From contig NZ_JAGEKR010000012.1 in assembly GCF_017565405.1 (NCBI RefSeq), forward strand, positions 124,001 to 188,000: DNA of 64,000 bases. The letters run 5' to 3'. The stretch comes from Allobranchiibius sp. CTAmp26 (GTDB taxonomy: Bacteria > Actinomycetota > Actinomycetes > Actinomycetales > Dermatophilaceae). The notes beneath the pieces are model-generated. The model worked only from the letters and a program-made list of their open reading frames with translations. It made no database searches and was not told the DNA's origin. Made by a program: the position numbers and the translations under genes. Of the stretch, positions 35,021 to 44,165 are shown in pieces. Within the stretch, counting starts at the first letter, position 1; every line of letters begins with the position of its first letter.

Positions 35021-36492
35021 TGGCGGTCGGCAAGGATCGGTTGGCCGCGCTCGACCACGCCGACGCCGACTGGGCAGGGCTGCACGTAGTCGTGTTCGGC
35101 CTCGGAGTGAGTGGGTACGCCGCCGCCGACGCACTGCTGCAACGCGGTGCGCTCGTGACGGTGTTGTCCGGCCCTCCCACCGACCTGCAGCGCGAGCAGG
35201 CGACGGTGCTGGAGATCCTGGGCGCCGTCGTACGGTTCGGCGCCGAGCACCAGCAGCACCCGGATCCCGCCACGGATCTCGTGGTCACCTCACCGGGCAT
35301 CCCGCCCACCCATCCGTTCATGCGGGCGGCCGCGGCCGCCGGTGTGCCGGTGTGGGGCGAGGTCGAGCTCGCGTGGCGGATGCGCCCGCGTGAGGGCGCC
35401 GCGCCGTGGCTCACGATCACCGGCACCAACGGCAAGACCACCACCGTCACGATGCTCGAACGGATCCTGCAGGCGGGCGGCCTGCGGGCGATCGCCGCGG
35501 GCAACGTGGGTACGCCGCTGGTCGAGGCGGTCCTGCACCCGCAGCCGTACGACGTCCTGGCGGTCGAGTTGTCGACCTTCCAGCTGCACTGGTCGGCGAG
35601 CCTGTCGCCGTACGCGTCCTGCTGCCTCAACGTCGCACCGGACCACCTGGACTGGCACGGCTCGTACGAGGAGTACCGCCGGATGAAGGGTCGCGTCTAC
35701 GAACGCACCCAGCACGCCTGCGTCTACAACGAGGACGACCCCACGACCCGCGAGCTCGTCGAGGACGCCGACGTCGTCGAGGGCGCGCGCGCCATCGGGT
35801 TCACGCTCGGACTGCCGGGTCCGTCGATGCTCGGCGTGGTCGACGGGGTACTCGCCGACCGGGCGTTCGTGCCCGACCGGCGGTACGCCGCGCAGCTGTG
35901 CACGGTGGCCGAGCTCGCCGCGGGCGAGGAGGCACCGTCGCCGCACTACATCGCCGACGCCCTCGCCGCCGCGGCGCTCGCGCGGGCGTACGACGTGCCC
36001 CCGGCGGCCGTGCGCGCCGGCCTGATGGGCTACACGCCGCAGCCGCACCGGGGCCAGGTCGTCGCGACCGGTGCCGGGGTGCGCTGGATCGACGACTCCA
36101 AGGCCACCAACCCCGGTGCGGCCGCCGCGGCCCTGCGGGCCGTGGAGCACGTCGTGTGGGTCGCGGGCGGCCAGCTGAAGGGAGCGGACGTCGACAATCT
36201 GGTGCGCGACGCCGCACACCGGCTCCGTGCCGCGGTGCTGATCGGGGTCGATCGGGAGCTCATCGCGCAGGCACTGCGGCGACACGCGCCGGATGTCCCC
36301 GTCGTGCAGATCGACAGCACTCAGACTGACGCCATGGATCTCGCAGTGACCGAGGCTGCCCGCCTCGCCCGGCCGGGCGACGTCGTGCTCCTCGCTCCCG
36401 CGGCCGCCTCCAAGGACATGTTCTCCGGCTACCCCGAGCGGGGTGACCTCTTCGCGCAGGCCGCCCGGCGGGTGAGCGGAGTCGGTCGATGA
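35020..36492 (+). CDS. murD: UDP-N-acetylmuramoylalanine--D-glutamate ligase
   Basis: 490 aa. An N-terminal Rossmann fold (VVVFGLGVSGYAAADAL) recognises UDP. The ATP loop is ITGTNGKTTTVTMLE with Lys139. AVELSTFQLHWS, NVAPDHLDWHGS and DDSKATNPGAAAAAL are MurD signatures. It adds D-Glu to UDP-MurNAc-L-Ala. ATG 35020 shares bases with the stop of the 14-codon mini-ORF. Its stop overlaps ftsW by 4 nt. Confidence 0.95.
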   Translation: MAVGKDRLAALDHADADWAGLHVVVFGLGVSGYAAADALLQRGALVTVLSGPPTDLQREQATVLEILGAVVRFGAEHQQHPDPATDLVVTSPGIPPTHPFMRAAAAAGVPVWGEVELAWRMRPREGAAPWLTITGTNGKTTTVTMLERILQAGGLRAIAAGNVGTPLVEAVLHPQPYDVLAVELSTFQLHWSASLSPYASCCLNVAPDHLDWHGSYEEYRRMKGRVYERTQHACVYNEDDPTTRELVEDADVVEGARAIGFTLGLPGPSMLGVVDGVLADRAFVPDRRYAAQLCTVAELAAGEEAPSPHYIADALAAAALARAYDVPPAAVRAGLMGYTPQPHRGQVVATGAGVRWIDDSKATNPGAAAAALRAVEHVVWVAGGQLKGADVDNLVRDAAHRLRAAVLIGVDRELIAQALRRHAPDVPVVQIDSTQTDAMDLAVTEAARLARPGDVVLLAPAAASKDMFSGYPERGDLFAQAARRVSGVGR

Positions 36493-37736
36493 CCGCCGGC
36501 GGAGCGTCGACCGGATTCGACCCGGCGCGCGGCTACCTGGAGCAGGTGAAGGAGCGGGTCACCTCACCGGTAGGCCCGTACTACCTGATCCTGGGGTCCG
36601 GCACGCTGCTGCTGATCTTCGGGCTCACCATGGTGCTCTCGGCCTCCAGCGTCACGTCGTACGCGTCGGCGTCGCACTCGTCGTACACGATCTTCTTGAA
36701 CCAGGCCTCGTTCGCCGTCGTCGGTGTGATCGGGGCGTTCATCGCGAGCCGGATGAGCGTGCGGTTCTGGAAGGCCATCGCCTTTCCGGTGTTCTTCGTC
36801 GCGGTGTTCCTGCAGTTGCTGGTGTTCACGCCCTTGGGCCTGACCGTCAACGGCAACACCAACTGGATCGGTGCCGGCGGCTTGACGATGCAGCCGTCAG
36901 AGGTCGGCAAGATCGCCGTCGTCCTGCTCGTCGCGACCGTGCTGGCGCGCAAGCGCCGGGTGCTCGACAGTTACCGACACCTGCTGCTGCCGCTCGGACC
37001 GATGCTTCTGCTGGTGCTGGGCGCCGTGTTGGGCGGAGGCGATCTCGGCACCTCCCTCGTCCTGCTGGCCATCATGGGCGCGATGTTCTTCGTGGCCGGC
37101 GTGCAGCTGCGCATTTTCGGCGTCGCCGCCGGCTTCGCGGCCCTCGGCGCGCTGGCGTTCGCGCTCACCAGCGGCAACCGCACCGGCCGCATCGATGCCT
37201 GGCTCGGCACCTGCATCAACGCCCAGACCCCTGGGTGCTGGCAGAAGGTGCACGGCATGTACGCCATGGCCGACGGCGGCTGGTGGGGCGTCGGCCTCGG
37301 TGCCAGCCGCGAGAAGTGGTTCTGGCTGCCCGAGGCACACAACGACTTCATCTTCGCCATCATCGGCGAGGAGCTCGGCATCCCCGGCACGATGGCGGTC
37401 GTCGGCCTGTACGTCGTCCTGGCCTACGCCTGCTACCGCTTGATCGTCACGAGCAATGACATGTTCGTGCGGGTGGCGACGGCCGGGATCATGCTGTGGA
37501 TCGTCTTCCAGGCCATGGTCAACATCGGCTCGGTGACCGGCCTGCTGCCCATCATCGGCGTGCCGTTGCCGCTGGTGTCGGCCGGTGGATCCGCCCTGGT
37601 GACAACACTCTTCGCGCTGGGGATGCTGCTGTCCTTCGCGCGCGCCGAGCCGGAGTGCCGGGCCGCGCTGCAGGCGCGCCCGAGCCTGCTGCGCAAGGCC
37701 TCGGCCGTCCTCGCGACCTCCCGCGTCGGCCGATGA
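36489..37736 (+). CDS. ftsW: SEDS peptidoglycan glycosyltransferase FtsW
   Basis: 415 aa with about ten TM helices. SEDS hallmarks: NWIGAGGLTMQPSEVGKIAVV, a large outer loop with HGMYAMADGGWWGVGLGASREKWFWLPEAHNDFIFAIIGEELG, and the final GLLPIIGVPLPLVSAGGSALVT. It polymerises lipid II at the septum with FtsI. Its outer loop has two Cys (GTCINAQTPGCWQ) that may pair. ATG 36489 overlaps the murD stop; the stop overlaps murG by 4 nt. Confidence 0.95.
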   Translation: MTAGGASTGFDPARGYLEQVKERVTSPVGPYYLILGSGTLLLIFGLTMVLSASSVTSYASASHSSYTIFLNQASFAVVGVIGAFIASRMSVRFWKAIAFPVFFVAVFLQLLVFTPLGLTVNGNTNWIGAGGLTMQPSEVGKIAVVLLVATVLARKRRVLDSYRHLLLPLGPMLLLVLGAVLGGGDLGTSLVLLAIMGAMFFVAGVQLRIFGVAAGFAALGALAFALTSGNRTGRIDAWLGTCINAQTPGCWQKVHGMYAMADGGWWGVGLGASREKWFWLPEAHNDFIFAIIGEELGIPGTMAVVGLYVVLAYACYRLIVTSNDMFVRVATAGIMLWIVFQAMVNIGSVTGLLPIIGVPLPLVSAGGSALVTTLFALGMLLSFARAEPECRAALQARPSLLRKASAVLATSRVGR

Positions 37737-38851
37737 GCGGCGGGCAGAGCCCGCAGTCCGCGCCGTTGCGCAGCGTGCTGCTGGCCGGCGGTGGCACCGC
37801 GGGGCACATCTCACCGTTGCTGGCGACGGCGCAGGAGCTCGCCGCCCGGCACCCGGAGGCGCGGATCACGGTGCTCGGCAGCGAAGGGGGTCTGGAGGAG
37901 CGGCTGGTGCCGGAGGCGGGCCTGGAGTTGCGGCTGATCCCCAAGGTCGCCTTCCCGCGCCGCCCGAACTCCGCTGCCGCGCGCTTCCCGCTCGCCCTGC
38001 GCGGCGCGATCGCTCAGGCCGGCGAGGTGGTGGACGACGTCGACCCGCAGGTCGTCGTCGGTTTCGGCGGGTTCGTCAGCCCGCCGGCGTTCTTCGCGGC
38101 CAAACGGCGCGGTATCCCGATGGTGGTCCACGAGCAGAACGCCCGCCCCGGCCTGGCCAATCGTGCGGGGGCCCGCCTCACGCCGTACGTCGCCACCACC
38201 TTCCGCACGACCGAGCTGCCGCACGCCCGGGTGATCGGGATGCCGTTGCGGTCGCAGATCTCCCGACTCGACCGGTCCGTCGGCCGCGAGGAGGCCCGCG
38301 CATTCTTCGGGCTGCGCCCCGACCTGCCCACCGTGCTGGTCACTGGTGGATCGCTCGGAGCGGCGCGACTCAACTCCACGTTCGCCCAACGGGCTCGGGA
38401 ACTGAGCGCCTCCGGCATCCAGGTGCTGCACGTGACCGGCCGCGGCAAGGAGGTCGACCTGCCGTCGATGTCCGGAGGCGCGCCGTACGTCGTGTTGCCG
38501 TACGTCGACCGGATGGACCTTGCGTACACAGCAGCCGATCTCGCGGTGACCCGGTCCGGTGCCGGGATGGTGTGCGAACTGGCGACCGTCGGCCTGCCCG
38601 CCGTGTTCGTCCCGTTGCCGGTCGGCAACGGCGAGCAGAAGCTCAACGCCGCGGAGATGGTGGCTGCCGGCGGCGCCCAGCTGGTGCCCGATGAGTACTT
38701 CACCCCCGAGTGGGTCGACGCCCATCTCATCCCCTTGCTGCGCGACGACGCGCAGTTGCAGGAGATGGCCCGCGCCGCGCGCGACTCGGGCCATGGCGAG
38801 TCGGCCGGCGATCTCGTCACGATGATCGAGCACGCCGCCGCAGGGAGCTGA
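37733..38851 (+). CDS. murG: Undecaprenyl-PP-MurNAc-pentapeptide GlcNAc transferase
   Basis: 372 aa GT28 glycosyltransferase forming lipid II from lipid I. Readable motifs: LAGGGTAGHISPLLATA (lipid-side glycine loop), GFGGFVSPPAFFAAKRRGIPMVVHEQNARPGLANR, VTGGSLGAARLN, TRSGAGMVCELATVGLPAVFVPLP for UDP-GlcNAc. It is a peripheral membrane protein. ATG 37733 overlaps the ftsW stop; murC follows 2 nt after its stop. Confidence 0.95.
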   Translation: MSGGQSPQSAPLRSVLLAGGGTAGHISPLLATAQELAARHPEARITVLGSEGGLEERLVPEAGLELRLIPKVAFPRRPNSAAARFPLALRGAIAQAGEVVDDVDPQVVVGFGGFVSPPAFFAAKRRGIPMVVHEQNARPGLANRAGARLTPYVATTFRTTELPHARVIGMPLRSQISRLDRSVGREEARAFFGLRPDLPTVLVTGGSLGAARLNSTFAQRARELSASGIQVLHVTGRGKEVDLPSMSGGAPYVVLPYVDRMDLAYTAADLAVTRSGAGMVCELATVGLPAVFVPLPVGNGEQKLNAAEMVAAGGAQLVPDEYFTPEWVDAHLIPLLRDDAQLQEMARAARDSGHGESAGDLVTMIEHAAAGS

Positions 38852-38853
38852 CC

Positions 38854-40293
38854 GTGGCCGACGGCATCAACCGCCGCTTCGACTTCGCCGCTCAACTACC
38901 CCGGCTGCAGGACGTGCGCGCCGTTCACCTCATCGCCATCGGCGGATCCGGCATGTCCGGCATCGCCGCACTCTTCCTGGCGCGGGGCGTGACCGTCACG
39001 GGCTCGGACCGCGCCGAGAGTGCCGCGGTCGAGCGGCTGCGCGCCGCAGGCGTGCCCGTCGTGATCGGTCAGGACGCGGCCAACGTGGCCGGGCTCGACG
39101 CGGACACCCTGGTGGTCGTCTCGAGCGCCATCGCCGAGAACAACCCGGAGCTGGCCGCGGCACGCGAGCGTGGCCTGACGGTGCTGCACCGCTCCCAGGC
39201 CCTGGCCGTGCTCACCGCCGGGCGCCGGGCGATCGCGGTCGGCGGCGCCAACGGCAAGACCACCACGAGCGCCATGGCCGTCGTGGCGTTGCGGTCCGCC
39301 GGCGCCGACCCGTCGTTCGCGATCGGCTCCGACATCGCGGGGATCGGCGCCAACTCCGGTGTGGGTCAAGGGGATGCGTTCGTCGTGGAGGCCGACGAGA
39401 GCGACGGGTCGTTCGTTGTCTACCGGCCGGACGTCGCCGTCGTGACGAACGTGCGCGACGACCACCTCGACTTCTACGGCACCAGCGAGCGGCTGCACGC
39501 GGCGTACGACGACTTCGCCGAGTCGGTGCGGCCCGGCGGCCTGCTCGTCGCGTGCGCCGACGACGAGGGCAGCGCCGCGCTCGCCCGCCGCCACGCGGAC
39601 CGGCTGCAGGTGCTCAGCTACGGCCGGTCGCCCGGCGCGGACCTGCGACTGACCGACGAACGCGCCGACGGGATGTCGTGGTCGGCGCAGCTGTCCTTCC
39701 CCTCCGGCGAGCGGCTCCAGATGCGCCTGGAGGTGCCCGGTGCGCACAATCTGCTCAACGCCGCCGGGGTGGCGCTGGCGTTGAGCGCCGGCTGCGGGAT
39801 CGCGCCCGAGGACGTCGTCCGAGGGCTGGCCGGTTTCCGCGGCACGTCGCGCCGGTTCGAGGTGCGGGGGAGCGCGGCCGGCGTGCGGGTCGTCGACGAC
39901 TACGCGCACAACCCCGACAAACTCGAGGCGGCGATCCGCACGGGCCTGGCGCTGCGTGACGGCGGCCGCCTGATCGTGCTCTTCCAGCCGCACCTCTACT
40001 CCCGCACCCAGGCGTTCGCCGAGCAGTTCGCCGCGGCGTTGCGTCTGGCCGACGCCGCGTACGTGATGGACGTGTACGCCGCCCGGGAGGACCCGGTGCC
40101 GGGGGTGACCGGGCGACTGCTGTCCGACCGGGTGTCCGGTGCCAGGTTCGTCGCCTCCGGCGCCGACGCGATCGACGCGGTGGTCGAGCAGGCCCGTCGC
40201 GGTGACCTGGTGCTGACCATCGGTGCGGGTGACGTGACCGCCTTGGCCTCCCCGATCCTGCGGCGGCTCGCGGAACGCTCAACCTCCAGTTGA
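38854..40293 (+). CDS. murC: UDP-N-acetylmuramate--L-alanine ligase
   Basis: 479 aa. It contains HLIAIGGSGMSGIAALFLARG (UDP-binding), the ATP loop VGGANGKTTTSAM with Lys135, EADESDGSF, NVRDDHLDFYG, VDDYAHNP and FQPHLYSRTQAF. The P-loop reads GGANGKTTT where most MurC proteins have GTHGKTTT. It adds L-Ala to UDP-MurNAc. GTG 38854 follows AGGGAG. Downstream there is no ftsQ; a non-coding gap leads to ftsZ. Confidence 0.93.
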   Translation: MADGINRRFDFAAQLPRLQDVRAVHLIAIGGSGMSGIAALFLARGVTVTGSDRAESAAVERLRAAGVPVVIGQDAANVAGLDADTLVVVSSAIAENNPELAAARERGLTVLHRSQALAVLTAGRRAIAVGGANGKTTTSAMAVVALRSAGADPSFAIGSDIAGIGANSGVGQGDAFVVEADESDGSFVVYRPDVAVVTNVRDDHLDFYGTSERLHAAYDDFAESVRPGGLLVACADDEGSAALARRHADRLQVLSYGRSPGADLRLTDERADGMSWSAQLSFPSGERLQMRLEVPGAHNLLNAAGVALALSAGCGIAPEDVVRGLAGFRGTSRRFEVRGSAAGVRVVDDYAHNPDKLEAAIRTGLALRDGGRLIVLFQPHLYSRTQAFAEQFAAALRLADAAYVMDVYAAREDPVPGVTGRLLSDRVSGARFVASGADAIDAVVEQARRGDLVLTIGAGDVTALASPILRRLAERSTSS

Positions 40294-40569
40294 GGTCCAG
40301 GCGACTGTCGGTGTGGTCCGGGGTCGCGTACGATCGCGATCGCGTCGGTGAGGATCCCCTTTTCGGGCCCTTTTCGCGCATACCGTGCCGATCGCGGCGC
40401 GTGTCGTCAGGGTTCGCACCACCGCTCCCGGCATGATCGGGGCCAGCACGGTGCTCACCGACGCCGATACGCACGCCCGGCACCACCAGACGAAGCACGC
40501 AGATCCGCATTCCGCTCGACTTGCAGCACCGCAGCAGCTCACCCGGCAATCCTCGAAAGGCTCCACCTC
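40294..40569 (+). promoter_or_regulatory. Non-coding gap before ftsZ, where ftsQ is expected
   Basis: These 276 nt contain no FtsQ-like frame (no TM helix, no POTRA pattern). TACGAT (40329-40334) is a possible -10 hexamer, with TGTCGG 17 bp upstream as a poor -35. The palindrome CGATCGCGATCG lies at 40331-40342, and two TTTTCG tracts occur near 40360-40376. GAAAGG (40555-40560) is the ftsZ ribosome site. The region therefore probably holds the ftsZ promoter(s). Confidence 0.5.
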
Positions 40570-41925
40570 GTGCCAACTCCTCAGAACTACCTGGCTGTCA
40601 TCAAGGTCGTCGGTATCGGTGGTGGCGGTGTCAACGCGATCAACCGGATGATCGAGGGCGGCCTCAAGGGCGTGGAGTTCATCGCCATCAACACCGACGC
40701 CCAGGCGTTGCTGATGTGCGACGCCGACGTCAAGCTCGAGGTCGGCCGCGAGCTGACCCGCGGCCTCGGCGCCGGCGCGGACCCCGAGGTCGGCAAGAAG
40801 GCCGCCGAGGATCACGCCGAGGACATCGAGGAGGTCCTCAAGGGCGCCGACATGGTGTTCGTGACCGCCGGCGAGGGTGGTGGCACCGGTACCGGTGGTG
40901 CCCCGGTCGTCGCCAAGATCGCCAAGAGCCTCGGCGCCCTGACCATCGGCGTCGTCACCCGTCCGTTCACCTTCGAGGGACGCCGTCGCGCGGGCCAGGC
41001 CGACCTCGGCATCAACGCGCTGCGCGAAGAGGTCGACACCCTCATCGTCATCCCGAACGACCGGCTGCTCTCGATCAGCGACCGCAACGTCTCCATGCTG
41101 GAGGCCTTCCACACCGCCGACCAGGTGCTGCTGTCCGGTGTCCAGGGCATCACCGACCTGATCACCACGCCGGGCCTGATCAACCTCGACTTCGCCGACG
41201 TGAAGTCGGTCATGCAGGGTGCCGGGTCGGCCCTGATGGGCATCGGCTCCGCACGCGGCGAGGACCGTGCGGTGCAGGCGGCCGAGTACGCGATCTCCTC
41301 CCCGTTGCTGGAGGCCAGCATCGACGGCGCCCAGGGTGTGCTGCTGTCCGTGCAGGGCGGCAGCGACCTCGGACTCTTCGAGATCAACGAGGCGGCCAAG
41401 CTCGTGCAGGAGGCGGCCCACCCGGAGGCGAACATCATCTTCGGTGCGGTCATCGACGACGCCCTGGGCGACGAGGTGCGGGTGACCGTGATCGCCGCCG
41501 GATTCGACGGCGGCACCCCCCAGCGGCGCGCGGACGACCGAGCCATCGGACAGATCCAGGGCGGTCCGACCGCTCGGCAGCAGCAGCCCGTAGCGGCTGC
41601 CGTCGGAGGCGCCTCTCCGAGCCCCACGCAGCGCGACGGTGCGCCGCAGCAGGCCGGTGCCGGTCAGGCTCAGCCGGTTCAGCAGGGTCAGCGCGACCCG
41701 CAGGGTCAGCAGGGATACGGCCAGCCGGCGCAGCGTCCGGTCGGCCAGGACCCCTCGGGCGGTCAACAGACGCGCGAGCAGGGCGGCGACGTCCGTCAGG
41801 GCGGCGGCCAGCAGGCCGGCCAGGGCGGCGGTGCGCCGCAGCAGCAGGGAGCCCCCGTACGCCCGCCGCGGCAGGCTCCGGTGGACCCGCCCGAGGACCT
41901 GGACGTCCCCGACTTCCTGAAGTGA
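40570..41925 (+). CDS. ftsZ: Cell division GTPase FtsZ
   Basis: 451 aa. The tubulin signature GGGTGTG is at 103-109, with [26 protein letters not shown] and [10 protein letters not shown] typical of FtsZ. After the GTPase core (about residue 315) comes a 120-residue Gln/Gly/Pro-rich linker ([28 protein letters not shown]), then the conserved C-terminal peptide DLDVPDFLK that binds SepF and other partners. It polymerises into the Z-ring. GTG 40570 starts the conserved [19 protein letters not shown]. It probably has its own promoter in the preceding gap. An ftsA gene is not present; SepF, encoded four genes on, is the likely membrane anchor. Confidence 0.97.
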   Translation: MPTPQNYLAVIKVVGIGGGGVNAINRMIEGGLKGVEFIAINTDAQALLMCDADVKLEVGRELTRGLGAGADPEVGKKAAEDHAEDIEEVLKGADMVFVTAGEGGGTGTGGAPVVAKIAKSLGALTIGVVTRPFTFEGRRRAGQADLGINALREEVDTLIVIPNDRLLSISDRNVSMLEAFHTADQVLLSGVQGITDLITTPGLINLDFADVKSVMQGAGSALMGIGSARGEDRAVQAAEYAISSPLLEASIDGAQGVLLSVQGGSDLGLFEINEAAKLVQEAAHPEANIIFGAVIDDALGDEVRVTVIAAGFDGGTPQRRADDRAIGQIQGGPTARQQQPVAAAVGGASPSPTQRDGAPQQAGAGQAQPVQQGQRDPQGQQGYGQPAQRPVGQDPSGGQQTREQGGDVRQGGGQQAGQGGGAPQQQGAPVRPPRQAPVDPPEDLDVPDFLK

Positions 41926-41967
41926 GCGGCGCGCGGTCGGCGCCGTACGACGACGCGGGCCTGAGCG

Positions 41968-42723
41968 ATGTTCTGGTGGCGTGACACGGTCGCCGGCAGC
42001 GCCGGCAGAACCGCCGACGTCGCGTTCACCGACCGCACCGGCGGTGCGAGCAGTGGCCTGCTGGGTTCGCTGAATCTCGGTGCCTCGGTCGGCGACGACC
42101 CGGACGCCGTCCGCAGCAACCGGGCCACCGTCGCGCAGGCGATGGGCCTCGCGCCGGAGCGGCTGGCGTTCATGCACCAGGTGCACGGCAACCACGCCGT
42201 CCACACGACGTCCGCCACGGCCGGCGCGCGGCCGCGGCAATGCGATGGGCAAGTCACGGATGTGCCGGGTCTCGGGCTGGCCGTGCTGGTCGCCGACTGC
42301 ACCCCCGTGCTCCTGGTCGATGTGGACGCAGGGGTGGTCGCGGCCGTGCACGCCGGACGGCCCGGGATGACCGCCGGTGTCGTGGATGCCACCCTCGACA
42401 AGATGGCCGGGCTCGGATCCGCCGCCCCTCAGGCGTTCGTCGGGCCCTCGGTGTGCGGACGGTGCTACGAGGTGCCCGAGCAGATGCGCGCGGACGCCGC
42501 CCGCAAGAGCCCCGAGAGTCGGGCCGTCAGCTGGACCGGCACACCCGCCATCGACGTGGCGTCCGGCGTGGTCTCCCAGTTGCGCTCGCGCGAGGTGCCG
42601 GTGACCTGGGTGCCCGGGTGCACCCGGGAGTCCGACCGGCTGTTCTCCTACCGCCGCGATCACGGCGAGGGCCGGTTCGCGGGCATCGTCGTGCTGCGGG
42701 ACGGTGCCGGCCGTGTCGGCTGA
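41968..42723 (+). CDS. pgeF: PgeF/YlmD-type multicopper polyphenol oxidoreductase-like protein
   Basis: 251 aa. It carries the family metal/active-site residues in FMHQVHGNHAVH, VADCTPVLLVD and AAVHAGRPGM. The last is usually HAGWRG, and the W is missing here. Members include the purine nucleoside phosphorylase/adenosine deaminase YlmD and the E. coli factor PgeF, which removes wrongly built UDP-MurNAc-L-Ser. Position right after ftsZ is conserved in actinobacteria. The reaction here is not proved by sequence. The start at ATG 41968 lies 42 nt after the ftsZ stop. Confidence 0.85.
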   Translation: MFWWRDTVAGSAGRTADVAFTDRTGGASSGLLGSLNLGASVGDDPDAVRSNRATVAQAMGLAPERLAFMHQVHGNHAVHTTSATAGARPRQCDGQVTDVPGLGLAVLVADCTPVLLVDVDAGVVAAVHAGRPGMTAGVVDATLDKMAGLGSAAPQAFVGPSVCGRCYEVPEQMRADAARKSPESRAVSWTGTPAIDVASGVVSQLRSREVPVTWVPGCTRESDRLFSYRRDHGEGRFAGIVVLRDGAGRVG

Positions 42724-43426
42724 CCCGCGCGGCGATGAGCTCGCTCAGAATCTGGCGGGGGTGCAGGACCACATCGACCGGGCGTGCGCGGAGGCCGGGC
42801 GCGGCCGCGACGAGCTCACGCTGATCGTGGTGACGAAGTTCTTCCCCGTCGACGATGTCCGCCGCCTGCACGACCTCGGTGTGCGCGACATCGGGGAGAG
42901 CCGCGACCAGGAGGCGGCGGCGAAGGTGGCGGACCTCGATCCGGCCGTGCGCGCCGATCTGCGCGTGCACTTCATCGGGCAGCTGCAGTCCAACAAGGCA
43001 CCGCACGTGAGCGCGTACGCCGATGTCGTGCACTCGGTCGACCGCGCCAAGATCGTGGGAGCACTCGACCGCGGGGCTATGGCGCAGGAGCGCACGCTGC
43101 AGGCCCTCGTGCAGGTCGACCTGTCCGGCGACGATGCCGGACGTGGGGGAGCGGTGCCGGAGCAGGTGGCCGAGCTGGCCGACCTGATCGCGTCGTCGCA
43201 GGCCCTGCAGCTACGTGGGGTGATGGCTGTCGCGCCCCTCGACGGGGACGCGGGGGAGGCGTTCGCGCGATTGAGCGAGATCGCGGCCGGCGTACGCGCG
43301 AATCACCCCGATGCCACCTGGATCTCGGCCGGGATGTCGGGCGATCTCGAATCGGCCGTCGCCGCCGGTGCGACACACCTGCGTGTCGGCAGCGCAATCC
43401 TGGGTTCGCGACCTCCCCGGCGGTAG
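42704..43426 (+). CDS. YggS family PLP homeostasis protein
   Basis: 240 aa single-domain alanine-racemase-fold protein. Lys45 in IVVTKFFPVDDV holds PLP; HFIGQLQSNKAPHV, VDLSGDD, RGVMAVAP and ISAGMSGDLESAVAAGATHLRVGSAILG are the family motifs. YggS/PLPBP proteins buffer pyridoxal phosphate and have no known catalytic activity. GTG 42704 overlaps pgeF by 20 nt; a second GTG at 42713 is an alternative. It sits between ftsZ-pgeF and sepF, as in many Gram-positive dcw clusters. Confidence 0.88.
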   Translation: MPAVSADPRGDELAQNLAGVQDHIDRACAEAGRGRDELTLIVVTKFFPVDDVRRLHDLGVRDIGESRDQEAAAKVADLDPAVRADLRVHFIGQLQSNKAPHVSAYADVVHSVDRAKIVGALDRGAMAQERTLQALVQVDLSGDDAGRGGAVPEQVAELADLIASSQALQLRGVMAVAPLDGDAGEAFARLSEIAAGVRANHPDATWISAGMSGDLESAVAAGATHLRVGSAILGSRPPRR

Positions 43427-43492
43427 CGTTTTTCACACCACCAGGCCACCTGCCCGGCCGAATCCGGCCAGACGATACGAGGAGTACCACGA

Positions 43493-43996
43493 ATGGCTGG
43501 AAAGCTGCGCGCGATGACGGAGTACCTCGGGCTCTCCGAGGCCGACCGTCGCTACGACGACGAGTACGACGACACCTACACCACGGACGAGTCGCACGAG
43601 TACGCCGACAGCGGCTACGACGAGACCGCCCACATCGAGCAGGAACGTGAGGCGGCACCCGTGACGCAGTTGCACAAGAACGCGCCGGCCGGTGCGCCGG
43701 GCGCCGGTGGCCCGATCAGCCGGATCACCACGATCCACCCGCGCACCTACAACGAGGCCAAGGAGATCGGGGAGAACTTCCGCGGTCGGGTGCCGGTCAT
43801 CATGAACCTGTCCGACATGGACGACAACGACGCCAAGCGTCTGGTCGACTTCGCGGCCGGCCTGGTCTTCGGTCTGCACGGCACGATCGAGCGGGTCACC
43901 GCCAAGGTCTTCCTGCTCTCGCCGTCGGGTGTCGAGGTCGCCACCTCCGGCGCGGACGCCGCGCGCACGTCCCGCGGACTGTTCAACCAGAGCTGA
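43493..43996 (+). CDS. sepF: Cell division protein SepF
   Basis: 167 aa. The N-terminal helix [16 protein letters not shown] is an amphipathic membrane anchor. An acidic Tyr/Asp-rich linker follows, then the SepF domain (about 75-155) with [56 protein letters not shown]. It tethers FtsZ to the membrane and bundles filaments; with no ftsA nearby it is probably the main anchor. GAGGAG precedes ATG 43493. A 16-bp hairpin follows about 20 nt after the stop. Confidence 0.95.
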   Translation: MAGKLRAMTEYLGLSEADRRYDDEYDDTYTTDESHEYADSGYDETAHIEQEREAAPVTQLHKNAPAGAPGAGGPISRITTIHPRTYNEAKEIGENFRGRVPVIMNLSDMDDNDAKRLVDFAAGLVFGLHGTIERVTAKVFLLSPSGVEVATSGADAARTSRGLFNQS

Positions 43997-44017
43997 GGAG
44001 CCCACCACTCACGACCC

Positions 44018-44053
44018 ACGGCCGGTCGGCGCGCACTGCGCGCCACCGGCCGT
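44018..44053 (+). terminator. Strong hairpin after sepF
   Basis: ACGGCCGGT (44018-44026) pairs with ACCGGCCGT (44045-44053), and GGCGCGC with GCGCGCC inside. This gives a 16-bp stem with one bulged C and a 3-nt loop. There is no T-run after it, so it may stall or attenuate rather than fully terminate. The rest of the 169-nt sepF-yggT gap repeats a CGTCGT[AG]CCCGG motif at about 44054 and 44130. Confidence 0.55.
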
Positions 44054-44165
44054 CGTCGTACCCGGGCCCCGCTTCGGGTTGGTGGGCGCACGCAGGGAAG
44101 TGCCAGAGCAGTGCGCTTCGCCGACCATCGTCGTGCCCGGCGCCGCGATGGGTGACAATAGGTAG

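Noticed and set aside
40348-40569. In-frame N-terminal extension of ftsZ that could be taken for a remnant ftsQ
   Set aside because: The translated segment is Arg/His-rich without a TM helix or POTRA pattern, and conserved FtsZ sequence begins at GTG 40570 with a ribosome site.
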